Source of the DNA: Hippea sp. KM1
Lineage (GTDB): Bacteria; Campylobacterota_A; Desulfurellia; Desulfurellales; Hippeaceae
Direction of reading: 5' to 3'
NCBI RefSeq assembly: GCF_000526195.1
Contig: NZ_JAFP01000001.1
Coordinates: 401,001-465,000 of the forward strand
DNA length: 64,000 bases
Notes under the pieces: generated by a model
What the model was told of the DNA's origin: nothing
Database searches by the model: none
Seen by the model: only the letters and a program-made list of their open reading frames with translations
Shown here: one piece after another, positions 18,016 to 27,700 of the stretch
How positions within the stretch are numbered: the stretch's first letter is position 1
Layout of the letters: each line of letters opens with the position of its first letter
Translations under genes and position numbers: made by a program

Positions 18016-18240
18016 CTTTTCTTTTAAATATTTTTAAGTGCGTTGTTTTTTCCGGCCGAACCCAAACATAGACTTTAGTTTTTGTTTGCCTCGACTAAAA
18101 CTATTTTCAAGAAGTTTCCTGTTTTGTCAAGTTAAATCTTGAAGATTTCCAATTTTGCAATTTTTGCTTTAAAATTTCCCTGAAAAGCTAACCCCCTCGA
18201 TTTCTTAAGACCTTAAGACTTATTGGATAGGTTAAATATA

Positions 18241-19638
18241 TCAACTTTTTGCCTTTTTGAGTGTTATTGTTACGGTTGTGCCTTCTGAGGGTGTGCTTTC
18301 TAAGTGTATTTTGCCGTTGTGGAGTGAGAGTATCTTTTTTGCTATAGACAGACCCAATCCGAAGCCTTCGGTCTCTTTTGATCGGGATTTATCAACCCTG
18401 TAGAATTCATCAAAGATCCTATCCAATTCATCCCTTTCTATGCCTATGCCCGTATCTTTTATAGTTATTTTGCAGGTATTTTTATCCTCGTTTATCTCTA
18501 TGTAAACATAGCCTGAGGGTCTGTTGTATTTTATGGCGTTGTCTATGATGTTTGAGAAGAGCTCCTCAAGGAGTATTCCATCACCCCTAACAGAGCAGGT
18601 TATATCACCCTTAAGCTCTATCTTTATGTCTTTCTCCTTCGCCTTGAATCTTAAAAGCTCTATGCTTTTTGTTATGATTTCTCTTAGGTCTATCTTTCTG
18701 TATGCCTCTATGTTGAGTGAATCCAGTTTTGATAGCATGAGCATCTTATCAATAAGCGTTCCCATCATAGAGACGGTATCCTTTATAAGCTTTAAGGCCT
18801 TCTTGTAATCCTCTTCCCTTCTTGGCTTTCGTAAGGCCAGATCGCATTGCATCTGTATAACGGATATAGGGGTCTTTAACTCATGCGACACATCCGATAT
18901 AAACCTCTTCTCCCTCTTAAAGGCCCTATCCAATCTCTCAAGCAGCATGTTGAAGGAATCGACAAGGTCCTTTAGCTCCTCCGGTGGGTTGTCCAACGAC
19001 AGCCTTTTATCGAGGCTCTGTTCGGTGATGCTTCTAATTTGATTGTCTATCTCATATAAGGGGCTTAAGGCGTTATTGGAGACAAAAAAGCCTATAACGG
19101 CCGATGTCAGGAGTATGAATAGGAGGCTAAGAAACACCGTGATCTCAAATTTAAGCAGTATGCTGCGCTCGTTTTCCACATTGTATGCAACCTGTATGAT
19201 GATTTTGTTGTCTAAATCTTTTAGGTTTAAAAGCCTTAGGTATCTGCCGTTTACATTAACGGTCTCAAACTCCCCCATGGTGTCCTTATAGGGCAGTATA
19301 AACTTGCCCAGTGATGCCGATTTCTCTATGAGCTTGCCGTCTATAGTTCTTAGCTGAAAATAATACTTCGAATACACGGAGGAGTATATCCACATCTGGG
19401 CTTTGGATAGGTCTATCTCAAACTTCTGCCCATAAGCGTTTGGGAATGTGAATTGCATTGTGGTGGATCTGATTATTCTATCAAGCTGCATGGCCTTCTT
19501 CTTTAGGCTTAAATCCACCGGCTCATAGACGATGCTTTTTAGGTAAAAGATGAAAAACAGGCCCAAGATGCCCAATACGATGCCGACGATGGAGACATAG
19601 AGCAGGATTATCTTGGATTTTATGGAGTTTAGCTTAAT
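18241..19638 (-). CDS. Membrane sensor histidine kinase (start at a rare ATT codon)
   Basis: Sensor kinase of a two-component pair, 465 residues from the start chosen here. It has a first membrane helix (about 8-30), a periplasmic loop, a second helix, HAMP (LSPLYEIDNQIRSI), the H-box FISDVSHELKTPIS, an N-box (NIIDNAIKYNRPSG), and G-boxes DTGIGIE and GFGLGLSIA. The first ordinary start codon in frame is a TTG at 19575, inside the first membrane helix. Upstream in frame there is only ATT at 19638, six bases after AAGGAGG and overlapping the TAA of the regulator gene by one base. It is the partner of the regulator at 19634-20311. Confidence 0.88.
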   Translation of the reverse strand: MKLNSIKSKIILLYVSIVGIVLGILGLFFIFYLKSIVYEPVDLSLKKKAMQLDRIIRSTTMQFTFPNAYGQKFEIDLSKAQMWIYSSVYSKYYFQLRTIDGKLIEKSASLGKFILPYKDTMGEFETVNVNGRYLRLLNLKDLDNKIIIQVAYNVENERSILLKFEITVFLSLLFILLTSAVIGFFVSNNALSPLYEIDNQIRSITEQSLDKRLSLDNPPEELKDLVDSFNMLLERLDRAFKREKRFISDVSHELKTPISVIQMQCDLALRKPRREEDYKKALKLIKDTVSMMGTLIDKMLMLSKLDSLNIEAYRKIDLREIITKSIELLRFKAKEKDIKIELKGDITCSVRGDGILLEELFSNIIDNAIKYNRPSGYVYIEINEDKNTCKITIKDTGIGIERDELDRIFDEFYRVDKSRSKETEGFGLGLSIAKKILSLHNGKIHLESTPSEGTTVTITLKKAKS

Positions 19639-20311
19639 CGTTATCCTCCTTGAGCATATAGCCCGCTCCTCTTATTGTGTGAATGAGCCTTTTTTTAAAG
19701 CCCTTATCTATCTTTTTTCTGAGTCGGGCTATTAGGACATCTATTACATTGCTATCGAAGTCGTATTGATAGTCGTATATGTGCTCTAAGATCTGATCCC
19801 TCGTTAGGAGCCTGTTTTTGTTTAGGGCTAAAAGCTCAAGCAGGGCATATTCCTTTGAACTTAACTCTATGTTTTTCTCATCCCTTTTTACCTGATGGGT
19901 GTCTAAATCTATCTTTAGATCTGCGATCCTTATTGTATTCTCTGTCTGGCCGTGGTATCTCCTTGTTATTGCCCTCATTCTTGCTATAAGCTCGTCAAAT
20001 GAGAACGGTTTGGTTAGGTAATCGTCTGCCCCGCTGTCTAAGCCTATAACCTTATCCTCTGTAGAATCCCTTGCTGTCAATAGCAGAATAGGTGTTTTTA
20101 TGTTGTCTTGCCTTAGTGTTCTCAATACCTCCAATCCATCGATCTTTGGCAACATTAGATCCAGTATGATTATGTCGTATGGTATGTTTTTGGCAAGGTA
20201 TAGGCCCTCTTCACCGTCCCCTGCCACATCGACTATATAGCCTTCATCGGTTAGGCCCTCTTTGATTAGATAGGCCAGGTTTTTCTCATCCTCCACAACC
20301 AACACCCTCAT
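19634..20311 (-). CDS. OmpR/PhoB-family response regulator
   Basis: DNA-binding regulator of 225 residues. The receiver domain (1-115) has the acidic pair VVEDE, the phosphorylated Asp51 (ILDLMLP), the LTARDS threonine switch, and Lys near residue 101 (DDYLTKPFS). A winged-helix output domain follows (about 125-222), with SKEYALLELLALNKNRLLTRDQI and the wing HTIRGAGYMLK. A TTG at 20320 could be an earlier start adding three residues. It lies 35 bases after DUF1634 and overlaps the kinase gene, so it is the sixth gene of a seven-gene operon. Confidence 0.93.
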   Translation of the reverse strand: MRVLVVEDEKNLAYLIKEGLTDEGYIVDVAGDGEEGLYLAKNIPYDIIILDLMLPKIDGLEVLRTLRQDNIKTPILLLTARDSTEDKVIGLDSGADDYLTKPFSFDELIARMRAITRRYHGQTENTIRIADLKIDLDTHQVKRDEKNIELSSKEYALLELLALNKNRLLTRDQILEHIYDYQYDFDSNVIDVLIARLRKKIDKGFKKRLIHTIRGAGYMLKEDND

Positions 20312-20346
20312 GCCTTCCAACCTAACACAAAAACATTACAGAACGA

Positions 20347-20604
20347 TTACCATTGAACAGCGATGTTTAGCAGTAGTATAACAAGCAGAGCTAAAGAGAG
20401 TATAAATAGCCTCTTGTTCTTTTGTTTTAGATAATATACCGAAAGGTATGCAAAGCTGACGGTTGGTGATATTATCAATACAAGAGCACCTATATTTGCT
20501 ATGTTTGCATACGGTTTTGATGCTATGTGAAGGACAAAGCCTATCCCCATGATAAAAAGACTTAAAAAGAAGAGGTTTTTTAACAGGCTTGAATAGGCGT
20601 TCAT
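20347..20604 (-). CDS. Small DUF1634-type membrane protein
   Basis: An 85-residue protein with three hydrophobic segments (about 9-27, 36-56 and 66-83). Its size and its place directly after a TauE/SafE gene match the DUF1634 family, which is commonly found next to such permeases. Its start overlaps the tauE stop by 4 bases (ATGA). It probably serves as an accessory subunit of the exporter; this is inferred from the pairing alone. Confidence 0.7.
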   Translation of the reverse strand: MNAYSSLLKNLFFLSLFIMGIGFVLHIASKPYANIANIGALVLIISPTVSFAYLSVYYLKQKNKRLFILSLALLVILLLNIAVQW

Positions 20605-21404
20605 CTTAAAGACCTCAAGAACATCTCAATGGCTATAATCAGCAACACAACAAAGAATACCCTTCTTATATCGTCGTTTCTTAAGCGTGAGTGTAGGTAT
20701 ACACCAACCTTTGCCCCCAAGTATGCGCCCAACAGGCTGACAAATGCAAAGAACGGGTTTAGCCTGCCGTGCTTAAAATAGATAAACGCCGATGCCGAGG
20801 CGGTGATACCCACCATGAAACTGCTCGTTGCAGAGGCAACCTTCATGGGCAGTTTGCACACATTGGCCAGTATAGGCACCTTTAATATGCCGCCACCAAT
20901 ACCAAACATGCCTGAGGATACACCCGCTATAAACGATACCAGATAGGCTATGGGGAGGTTTTTTATAGTGTAAAACACCTTTCTGTTTAGCTGGTGGTCG
21001 AAGTATGAATACTCCCCCTCTGTATCTATGTTTTGTGCGGCTTTTTTATCCTTAAGCGTCATTACCGCTATGACCATCAGGAATAGGGCAAAGAGCAGGC
21101 TTAGTGTTTTGTGGTTTATGTTCAGGGCGGCGATGCTCCCTATTATGGCGCCTAAGGTTGTGGAAAGCTCCAAGGTGAAACCCAGAGGGAGGTTTAATGC
21201 CCCGCTTTTTATATGTTTTGAGCTGACCAGCATGCTAAGGCCTATAATGGTGAATAGGCTTATGGCCACGGCTTGTTGGATCTGTATCTTTAGGAGTATA
21301 ACAAACAACGGAACCATCAAGACGCCGCCGCCGATTCCCAACAGTCCGCCTATACTGCTTGCGATAGAGCTGATCATTAGGATGTATAGATAATCTGTAA
21401 TCAT
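20601..21404 (-). CDS. TauE/SafE-family sulfite/organic anion exporter
   Basis: Membrane permease of 267 residues with about eight helices. The duplicated family signature GGLLGIGGGVLMVP (about residues 17-30) and GMFGIGGGILKVP (near the middle) is clear. Family members export sulfite or sulfoacetate; the substrate here is unknown, though sulfite or a sulfur anion would suit a sulfur metaboliser. The start at 21404 follows GGAAA and overlaps the dedA stop by 4 bases; an upstream in-frame ATG at 21572 lies within dedA and would add a charged, non-membrane leader. Confidence 0.87.
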   Translation of the reverse strand: MITDYLYILMISSIASSIGGLLGIGGGVLMVPLFVILLKIQIQQAVAISLFTIIGLSMLVSSKHIKSGALNLPLGFTLELSTTLGAIIGSIAALNINHKTLSLLFALFLMVIAVMTLKDKKAAQNIDTEGEYSYFDHQLNRKVFYTIKNLPIAYLVSFIAGVSSGMFGIGGGILKVPILANVCKLPMKVASATSSFMVGITASASAFIYFKHGRLNPFFAFVSLLGAYLGAKVGVYLHSRLRNDDIRRVFFVVLLIIAIEMFLRSLR

Positions 21405-22003
21405 TTCCTTAATCTCCTCAAGGTGTATATTAGAACTAAAATCATCAAAATCAAGCCAATAGTGGTGTTTATACCGTTTAGGGTGTTGAGGATGCGTTTT
21501 ATGTTGTTTCCAACTATGTATCCTGCGCCCACATAGGCTATGCCCCAGATTATGCCGCTTGTTGTTGCCCATATGAGAAACGATGCGGTTTTCATTCTCA
21601 TAAATCCTGCTACAAAGGGTATTATTGGTCTTAAGGGGCCTATGAATCTGCCCAAAAACACGCTGATGCCCCCGTGTTTTCTAAAGAACCTCTCGCCCTT
21701 TGTTAATACCTCCTTAAACCTTTTTGGCATTGGTCTGTTTAGTGTTTTTACATATGCAAGAATCCCCAAATAATAGCTTATTATGTCTGCGGCGATAGCC
21801 CCTATGATTGCCCAGATAATGAGGTATGTTATGCTTATAATGCCCTTTGATGCCAAAAATCCGCCTGCCAATGCGAATGCAGCACCAGGCACAAACTCGC
21901 CTATAACCACAAACGACTCAAGAAATGATATTGCGCCTATGATTGCATATACAAGCAGGGGGTTTTCCTTGATGGTGAGGAGTATCTCTAAGGCTCTATC
22001 CAT
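21401..22003 (-). CDS. DedA/VTT-family membrane protein
   Basis: A 200-residue integral membrane protein of the DedA family, some of which flip undecaprenyl phosphate or other lipids across the membrane. Features are the N-terminal ISFLESFVVIGEFVPGAAFALAG helix, the re-entrant helix with the FLGRFIGPLRPIIPFVAGFMRM signature, and a C-terminal helical hairpin. It overlaps tlyA by 8 bases and tauE by 4. The exact substrate of this member is not readable. Confidence 0.87.
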   Translation of the reverse strand: MDRALEILLTIKENPLLVYAIIGAISFLESFVVIGEFVPGAAFALAGGFLASKGIISITYLIIWAIIGAIAADIISYYLGILAYVKTLNRPMPKRFKEVLTKGERFFRKHGGISVFLGRFIGPLRPIIPFVAGFMRMKTASFLIWATTSGIIWGIAYVGAGYIVGNNIKRILNTLNGINTTIGLILMILVLIYTLRRLRK

Positions 22004-22706
22004 GCTTAAGGTGCATTAGGAATTCACGATTACCGTCTTTGCCCTTTATGGGCGATTCGACAATACCACCAATGGTAAATCCGCACGATTGGGCAGAGGA
22101 TTTAACCCTCTCTATTGCCTTTCTTATCAGGCCTTCGTCCCTTACTATGCCCTTTTTGGTGTTTCCCTTGCCCACCTCGAATTGGGGTTTTATCAAGACA
22201 ACGCACTCGCCATTCTTGCTCAGGAGTCTTTGGATGTGCTTTAGTATATGCACAAGCGATATAAAGCTTACATCCACCGTTATTAGGTCGAATGTCTCGT
22301 TTATGTTTAACTTTCTTATGTCCGTTTCCTCCATCGAGACGACCCGGGGGTGATTTTTTAGGCTTGGGTGGAGTTGATCCTTTCCCACATCGACTGCCAA
22401 TACGCTTTCTGCCCCTCCCTTTATTAAACAGTCAGTAAAACCGCCCGTGGAGGCACCAACATCCAGACATTTTTTGCCTTTTGCATCAACCGAAAACGCA
22501 TTCATGGCGAATTCAAGCTTAAGGCCGCCCCTGCTTACATACTTAAGTGTATCTTTAACCTCTATTACATCCTCATCCGATACATCAAATGCCGGCTTTG
22601 TTATTGTTTTTGAGTTTACACAGACCCCGCCGCTTTCTATTATCTGTTTGGCCTTACTCCTTGTCGGCAGGACGCCTTTGTTGACCAGATAGATGTCCAA
22701 CCTCAT
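21996..22706 (-). CDS. tlyA: TlyA-family rRNA 2'-O-methyltransferase
   Basis: Methylates ribose hydroxyls of rRNA (C1409 in 16S and C1920 in 23S in studied species); older annotations call it hemolysin A. The 236-residue protein has an S4 RNA-binding domain (1-60, starting MRLDIYLVNKGVLPTRSKAK), the RGGLKLE linker motif (59-65), and an FtsJ-like methylase fold with SAM motif LDVGASTGGFTDC (81-93). It overlaps the HD-GYP gene by 4 bases upstream and dedA by 8 bases downstream. Confidence 0.92.
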   Translation of the reverse strand: MRLDIYLVNKGVLPTRSKAKQIIESGGVCVNSKTITKPAFDVSDEDVIEVKDTLKYVSRGGLKLEFAMNAFSVDAKGKKCLDVGASTGGFTDCLIKGGAESVLAVDVGKDQLHPSLKNHPRVVSMEETDIRKLNINETFDLITVDVSFISLVHILKHIQRLLSKNGECVVLIKPQFEVGKGNTKKGIVRDEGLIRKAIERVKSSAQSCGFTIGGIVESPIKGKDGNREFLMHLKHG

Positions 22707-24724
22707 GGCCTTTCCGATTTCTCTTTTTTCCTTTTTCTTAATATGTATATCAACTCGTTGGAGGTTTCTGCCTCGTGGGATTCTGCGCTGACCACTGTGT
22801 ATTCTATCCTCTTTGGCAGTATGTCTTTATTGCATGTTTTTGAAACCCTCCTGCCCAGCAATCTTAAAAAGCGCTCCAATTTTTCCTTATTTGTGTCGTT
22901 TTTGGGGTTTACTTTAACAAGAACAAACGAATCCCCTCCAAATCTGCTTATCAAAACAACTCCATACTCCTCTGTCTGCCTGAGCAGTTCGGATGTTTTT
23001 ATAAGAACCAGATCACCTATATCGCTTCCGCATCGTATGTTTATCAAATCCATATTCTTCACATCTATCATGTAAATGCAAAACGGCGTATGTGTGTCTA
23101 TCATCGAATCCAGCTTCTTAAGGAGGGCGCCCCTGTTTAGAAGCCCCGTCAGGTGGTCGACATTGGAGAACCTTCTTTTGTAATCGTCAAACGCCTTTGG
23201 TATCAGGGAGCCTGAAACCAGCTTTTCTGCCTCTTTGTATGAGGATAGGAGTATCTGTTTTGATTTTGAGAGTATCCTTTCGTCAAAATGCCCCTTTTCT
23301 GCCATCATTATCTTTATGGCTTCCTCTTTTGAGAATGATTTTCTGTAGGGTCTTGATGTGGTTAGGGCATCGAACACATCCGATATGGCCAGGATCCTTG
23401 CGCCCCTTGTAATCTCCTTACAGGTTATGCCGTCTGGGTATCCGCTGCCGTCGCACCTTTCGTGGTGCTGCCTGACCATCTTGGCTATGTCCTTTAAATC
23501 CTTGATGCTTTTGAATTGCCTGACGATTTCATACGACATAACGGCGTGGTATTTTATCATCTCATACTCGACTTCGGACAGCTTTGCGGGTTTTAATAGC
23601 ACCGAATCCGGTATACTGATTTTGCCTATATCGTGCAATAGGCCTGCAATATAGACCTTTTCCTGAAACTCCTCTTTATACCCCAATGCCTTTGCTATAT
23701 TCCTGGCATAGTATGCAACCCTCTGGGAATGACCCTTGGTGTATACATCCCTCATCTCTATGGTGAGGATGAAGCTGTTTATTATCTCCTTTTCGCTGGA
23801 TGATATGATGTTTAAAAGATGACTGAATTCCTTTGTGGTTTTTATGAATCGTGTTAGGCGTTTTGCCAATAGGTTAACGATATTTACATCGTGTATGCTG
23901 AACTGATAATCGTGCATATATCCATAACCTATAACGCTAAACAGTTTGCCCTTTAGCCATATGGGCACTATCAGTATGTTTTCTATGCCTATCTTTTTGT
24001 TGATTAGTTTTAGGCATTCTATGTTTGGGTTGAGTTTATGTCTGAAAACCACAGGGCCTTTTAGATTTTCTTGAAACATCTTATAGGTCAGGGTGTTTTT
24101 TACCCGTTGGGTCTTCTTGAAGTTTACAAAGTTGAGGGAGTCATCCCTGCTGACAAACGCATAGAGGTTGTATATAGGAAATACGAAGCTTACCGCCTTG
24201 GATTTGGTTATGCTCATTATTCGATTTAAGTTGAACAGAAGCCAGTCCCTTATGTCGTCTTTTGATGATGACACAGGCGGCACTATGTCTAAATTTAATA
24301 ACTCCTCATTCAGTGTTTTCTTTAGTATATGGTTTTCGATTGATTTGGACAGAAACAGAGAGACTATCTCTATTGCCTCCGATTTGTCCTGTAATTGGCA
24401 GTCTGTTTCAAAACCTGCAACCAATACGGCGTTTATGTCTGTATTTAGCCCCTTTATGAGGAGGGTTGATACGCCTAAGGTTTCATTCAGTATCTTTAAG
24501 TTTCTGCTTATAGCTGCCTGCTCAAGAATTGGGTAATTTTTCTCAATTAAGGGCTCTATGTCGATGGGTTTGTTTGATTCAGAAAAGAAAACCTCCATAT
24601 CCTTAAAGGCCACGATTGCGCATAACTCTGCATCCAAAAACTCAGCTATATGTTTGAGTGTTGTTCTGTGTATATCCTTTTGCGTTATGTTCTTTAGCAG
24701 TTCAAATATGCCGCTTTTCTTCAT
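22703..24724 (-). CDS. HD-GYP phosphodiesterase with GAF and degenerate GGDEF domains
   Basis: A 673-residue cytoplasmic signalling protein, probably breaking down cyclic di-GMP. A GAF-like sensor region (about 155-300) leads to a complete HD-GYP domain with H364-D365, HH at 420-421, and DGSGYP (425-430). A C-terminal GGDEF-like domain (DHLTGLLNR, then RFGGDSF at 594-600) has Ser where the catalytic Glu should be, so it likely binds rather than makes cyclic di-GMP. Having GGDEF after HD-GYP is less common than the reverse. It is the first gene of the tlyA-dedA-tauE-kinase operon, with an AAAGGAG site. Confidence 0.88.
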   Translation of the reverse strand: MKKSGIFELLKNITQKDIHRTTLKHIAEFLDAELCAIVAFKDMEVFFSESNKPIDIEPLIEKNYPILEQAAISRNLKILNETLGVSTLLIKGLNTDINAVLVAGFETDCQLQDKSEAIEIVSLFLSKSIENHILKKTLNEELLNLDIVPPVSSSKDDIRDWLLFNLNRIMSITKSKAVSFVFPIYNLYAFVSRDDSLNFVNFKKTQRVKNTLTYKMFQENLKGPVVFRHKLNPNIECLKLINKKIGIENILIVPIWLKGKLFSVIGYGYMHDYQFSIHDVNIVNLLAKRLTRFIKTTKEFSHLLNIISSSEKEIINSFILTIEMRDVYTKGHSQRVAYYARNIAKALGYKEEFQEKVYIAGLLHDIGKISIPDSVLLKPAKLSEVEYEMIKYHAVMSYEIVRQFKSIKDLKDIAKMVRQHHERCDGSGYPDGITCKEITRGARILAISDVFDALTTSRPYRKSFSKEEAIKIMMAEKGHFDERILSKSKQILLSSYKEAEKLVSGSLIPKAFDDYKRRFSNVDHLTGLLNRGALLKKLDSMIDTHTPFCIYMIDVKNMDLINIRCGSDIGDLVLIKTSELLRQTEEYGVVLISRFGGDSFVLVKVNPKNDTNKEKLERFLRLLGRRVSKTCNKDILPKRIEYTVVSAESHEAETSNELIYILRKRKKEKSERP

Positions 24725-24790
24725 GGGCTTATGCTCCTTTAATAGTTTATGAGAAACGGCTCTGTTTGTAAAGGATGGAGTGGTGTGGTT

Positions 24791-27700
24791 TTAGTTGTCT
24801 TTTGCCCTGTTTAGGAGTTTCATGGTCAGATAGAAGAACATCGGTATGAAGAGTGTGCCTATAAGGGTCTGTATAAGCATGCCGCTGACCACGGTTATGC
24901 CTATGATCTTTCTCGATACGGCGCCTGCACCGCCCCAAAATATCAAAGGCAGGCTCGCTATTATGAATACGGCGGATGTCATGACGATGGGCCTGAACCT
25001 GATCCTTGCAGCCTGGGCTGTTGCCTGCAATAATCCGTATCCCTCCTGGAGTTTCTCCAAAGCAAACTTTACAAGCAGTATGGCGTTTTTAACCGACAAG
25101 CCTATGAGAACCAAGATGCCTATGTTGAAGTATATGTCTTTTTCCAAATGGGCCATGAATAGACCGAATACGGCGCCAAAGACGGCAAACGGCACGATGA
25201 TCATGATTGCCACGGGTATGCTGAAGCTTTCATAGAGCGCTGCCAGTATCAGAAATACGAATATAACGGTGTATAGAAAGACCAGATTACCCGAGCTTTC
25301 CAAAACCTTTTCCTGGTATGATGTGCCGGACCAGGCTATTGTATACCCTGGTGGGAGTGCCTTCTTTGCTATCTCGGTAATGGCCTTCATGGCATCGCCC
25401 GATGTATAGCCCGGGGCTGGTTGGCCTATCACCGTGGCAGCGGTAAACATATCAAACCTCTGAATGACGCTTGGGCCTACAATTCTTTTGATTTTGACAA
25501 GCGAGCTTACGGGTATCAGCTCACCCGTTAATGACCTTACATAGATATAGCTCAAATCGGACGGATTATCCCTGAAGTTTTCATCCGCCTGTATGTTTAC
25601 CTTGAATGTCCTTCCATACATGTTGAAATCGTTTACATAATAGCTCCCCATTGTGGCCTGAAGTGTTGAGAACAGCTCACTCAACGACACACCCAGGGCC
25701 TTTGCCTTGTTTATGTTTACCTCTATCTTGTATTGCGGGACATTCGTATTCAGGGAAGACCTGACCATCATAAGCCTTTTATCCTTGTTTGCAACGGCCA
25801 CAAACCTCTTTACAACGCTGTTTAGCCTCTCTATGCTGCCTCCTGTTCTATCCTGTATGTGGAGGGTGAAACCGCCTGTTGAGCTCATACCCATAATAGG
25901 CGGCATATTAAAGGCCATAACAAAGGCCTCTTTTAGTGTTGAAAACGCCATCATCAGCTGCTTGATAACATCCCAGGAGCTGTCCTTTCTTTTAGACCAA
26001 TCCTTAAGGTGAGCCCAGCCTATGCCTGAGTCTGTTTTGAACGAGAATGTTATAAAATCGAGTCCTGCAACATAGCCTGCACCGACTATGTTGGGATTTT
26101 TCATGACTATATCCTCTATCCTCTTCTGCACCCTGAGCGTTTTTTCAAGCGACGATCCGGGCATTAAATAATACATGACCATTATATCGCCCTTATCCTC
26201 CTCCGGCACAAGGGATGATGGAAGCATCCTGTATAAAACAAACATGCCTATCACAACGGCTACAAATATACCCAACCCCACAGGCCACAGCTTTATTAAA
26301 AGCTTGGTGGAATTTTCAAACCAGGCCGTTGTTTTTTTGAAGATAGCGCCGAAGGCCTTAGAGAAGGCCGTTTCCCTTATTCCGCCTTTTTTTAGGATCA
26401 GGGCGCACAGCGTTGGTGTTAGCGTTAGTGCCACTATGCCTGAAATGCTGACAGATGTTGCTATTGTTAGAGCAAACTGCTGATACATCTTACCCGAGAA
26501 TCCGCCCACAAATGATGCGGGGATAAAGACAGCATCTAAGACCAAAACTATAGCTATGAGCGGGTTTGTTATCTCCTCCATCGATTTTATTGTTGCCTCT
26601 TTGGGGGTGAGGTTTTCGCTTTTTAGTATCCTATCTGCGTTTTCTATGACTATTATGGCATCATCGACCACAAGGCCTATGGCCAAAACCAATCCGAACA
26701 GCGTCAATAGGTTTATGGAGAAATTGGCCGCATAGAATCCGGCAAATGTCCCTATGATGGATACAGGGATGGCCAAAACGGGTATGGTGGTGGATCTTAT
26801 GGTGCCCAAGAATATGTATATTACCACAACCGTTAGGAGTATGGATATGATGAGGGTATAGACCACCTCGTCTATTGATGTCTTTATGAATTTTGTGGTG
26901 TTATAGACATCTCTGTATTTTAGGTCTTTTGGGAATCTCTTGGATAGTTCGTTCATGGTCTGGTCTATTCTTTTTGATACCTCTAATGCATTTGCCCCTG
27001 CGGATAGCCATACCCCCATCAAAACGGCCCTTTTGCCGTTATAGGTGCTGCTAACGGAATAGTTGCTTGCCCCTAATTCGACCCTTGCTATATCCTTTAG
27101 CCTTAGTGTTGAGCCGTCAGAGTTGGTTTTTATGATTATGTTGGCAAATTCCTCAGGTGTTTTTAGTCGTCCATTTGTTGTTATTGTGTAGGTGTATGTG
27201 TGTTTGGCCTTTGTAGGCTCTTGCGCTATCCTTCCTGCTGCGTATTGGTTGTTCTGGTTTCTTATGGCCATTATGATGTCTGATGGTGTTAGGTTGTATG
27301 CGGCAAGCTTATCCGGCTTTAACCATATCCTCATTGAATATTCCTTGCCGCCAAATATCATCGCCTCGCCCACGCCGGGGATTCTCTTTATATCGTCAAG
27401 CACATTCACCAATAGATAGTTGGTTATGAATGTGGTGGAGTGTTTGTTGCCCTTTGAGGTGAAGGCAAACACCCTTAGAAGGTCTGGGGATCTCTCTCTA
27501 ACCACAACGCCTATCCTTCTTACCTCTTCGGGGAGCTTGTTTAAGGCCAGCTGAACCCTGTTGTTTACATCGACCTTGGCTGTTTCTGGGTCCGTTCCTA
27601 TCTTGAATGTGATCTTTATGGAGACCATGCCGTTGGGCGATGCGGTGGAAGACATGTATATCATGTTCTTAACGCCGTTTATGGCCTCCTCAAGCGGTGC

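Noticed and set aside
18016..18240. Search for att sites or direct repeats at the borders of the restriction island (also 12865-13021)
   Set aside because: Only short AT-rich or TTAAGAC-type repeats were seen. No matching pair flanks the island, and no tRNA or integrase is nearby.
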